This document shows, piece after piece, positions 44,367-44,795 of a DNA stretch of 44,795 bases. Position numbers and translations under genes: made by a program. This stretch comes from Alistipes sp. (GTDB lineage: Bacteria; Bacteroidota; Bacteroidia; Bacteroidales; Rikenellaceae): assembly GCA_017408825.1 (NCBI GenBank), contig JAFQTX010000021.1, positions 1-44,795 on the forward strand, given 5' to 3'. The notes under the pieces are model-generated. The model was not told the DNA's origin. It ran no database searches and worked only from the letters and a program-made list of their open reading frames with translations. Every line of letters starts with the position of its first letter. Position 1 is the first letter of the stretch.

Positions 44367-44795
44367 ATGTTACAGCCAAAAAGAACTAAGTTCAGAAGAA
44401 TGCAGAAGGGTCGTATGAAGGGTTTCGCTCAGAGAGGAAACCAGCTTGCATACGGTTCGTTCGGAATCAAGGCCTTGGAATCGACTTGGATCACAGGTCG
44501 TCAGATCGAGGCAGCACGTCAGGCCATCACACGTTATATGAAGCGTGAGGGTCAGATCTGGATTCGAATCTTCCCCGATAAGCCCATTACGAAGAAGCCA
44601 GCCGAGGTACGTATGGGTAAGGGTAAGGGTAACCCCGAAGGTTTCGTGGCACCTGTTACCCCCGGTCGTATCCTTTTCGAGGCAGAGGGTGTACCCTTGG
44701 AGATTGCACAGGAGGCACTCCGTCTGGGAGCTCAGAAGTTGCCTATTACAACTAAGTTTATTGTACGACGCGACTATGTCGAGTCATCACTCTAA
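44367..44795 (+). CDS. rplP: 50S ribosomal protein L16
   Basis: Large-subunit protein at the A-site tRNA elbow. [68 protein letters not shown] and the C-terminal [15 protein letters not shown] are canonical. The stop codon TAA is the last three bases of the window, so the 142-aa gene is complete. The next expected genes (rpmC, rpsQ) lie beyond the edge. Confidence 0.98.
   Translation: MLQPKRTKFRRMQKGRMKGFAQRGNQLAYGSFGIKALESTWITGRQIEAARQAITRYMKREGQIWIRIFPDKPITKKPAEVRMGKGKGNPEGFVAPVTPGRILFEAEGVPLEIAQEALRLGAQKLPITTKFIVRRDYVESSL

Overview
The window looks like a chromosomal segment from a Bacteroidales bacterium, perhaps Alistipes or another Rikenellaceae. That placement is inferred from protein style, gene order and promoters. 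At least six promoters carry a TAnnTTTG -7 box (usually TATCTTTG), the hallmark of Bacteroidota housekeeping transcription. The ribosomal order rpsL-rpsG-fusA-rpsJ-rplC without tuf, an ExbB with its own signal peptide followed by two ExbD proteins, and many MKK...C lipoproteins fit the same phylum. I see no tRNA, rRNA, CRISPR array, IS element or prophage. Almost everything is coding and intact.

Region 1 (1-11.1 kb, minus strand) is an envelope haem/metal redox locus. In transcription order it holds an 808-aa TonB-receptor-like outer-membrane barrel; a porin-imelysin-di-haem oxidoreductase operon bounded by its own promoter (8399-8429) and intrinsic terminator (4091-4126); then, from a new promoter, a fused ResB-CcsA cytochrome c maturase and a membrane-anchored tri-haem cytochrome c peroxidase. 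The locus thus encodes both the factory for c-type cytochromes and two of its clients. Region 2 (11.2-14.4 kb, minus) is a proton-motive-force transducer operon: exbB, a novel-looking coiled-coil membrane protein, and two exbD genes.

Region 3 (14.7-19.2 kb, minus) carries housekeeping genes: type I asparaginase, TatD nuclease, DprA and a MATE exporter. Region 4 (19.3-27.9 kb, minus) is the distal part of the division and cell-wall cluster, transcribed murG-murC-ftsQ-ftsA-ftsZ and then a GldE/CorC-like CBS protein overlapping a phosphopantetheinyl transferase. FtsQ has a long coiled-coil insertion. The usual upstream genes (ftsW, murD, mraY and others) are absent: transketolase lies there instead, behind a 398-bp spacer.

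Region 5 (28.3-36.7 kb) has transketolase (minus) diverging from a pgk-M13 peptidase unit (plus), which ends at a strong terminator. A surface-type lipoprotein and an SGNH-hydrolase lipoprotein follow. Region 6 (37.0-44.8 kb, plus) is the fused str/S10 ribosomal operon, rpsL through rplP, with a conspicuous hairpin between rpsJ and rplC.

The most interesting material is the redox locus, the two coiled-coil-bearing inner-membrane proteins (12257-13591 and 24277-25386), a structured non-coding block at the left edge (1-239), and G8/G9 tracts recurring just 3' of minus-strand genes.
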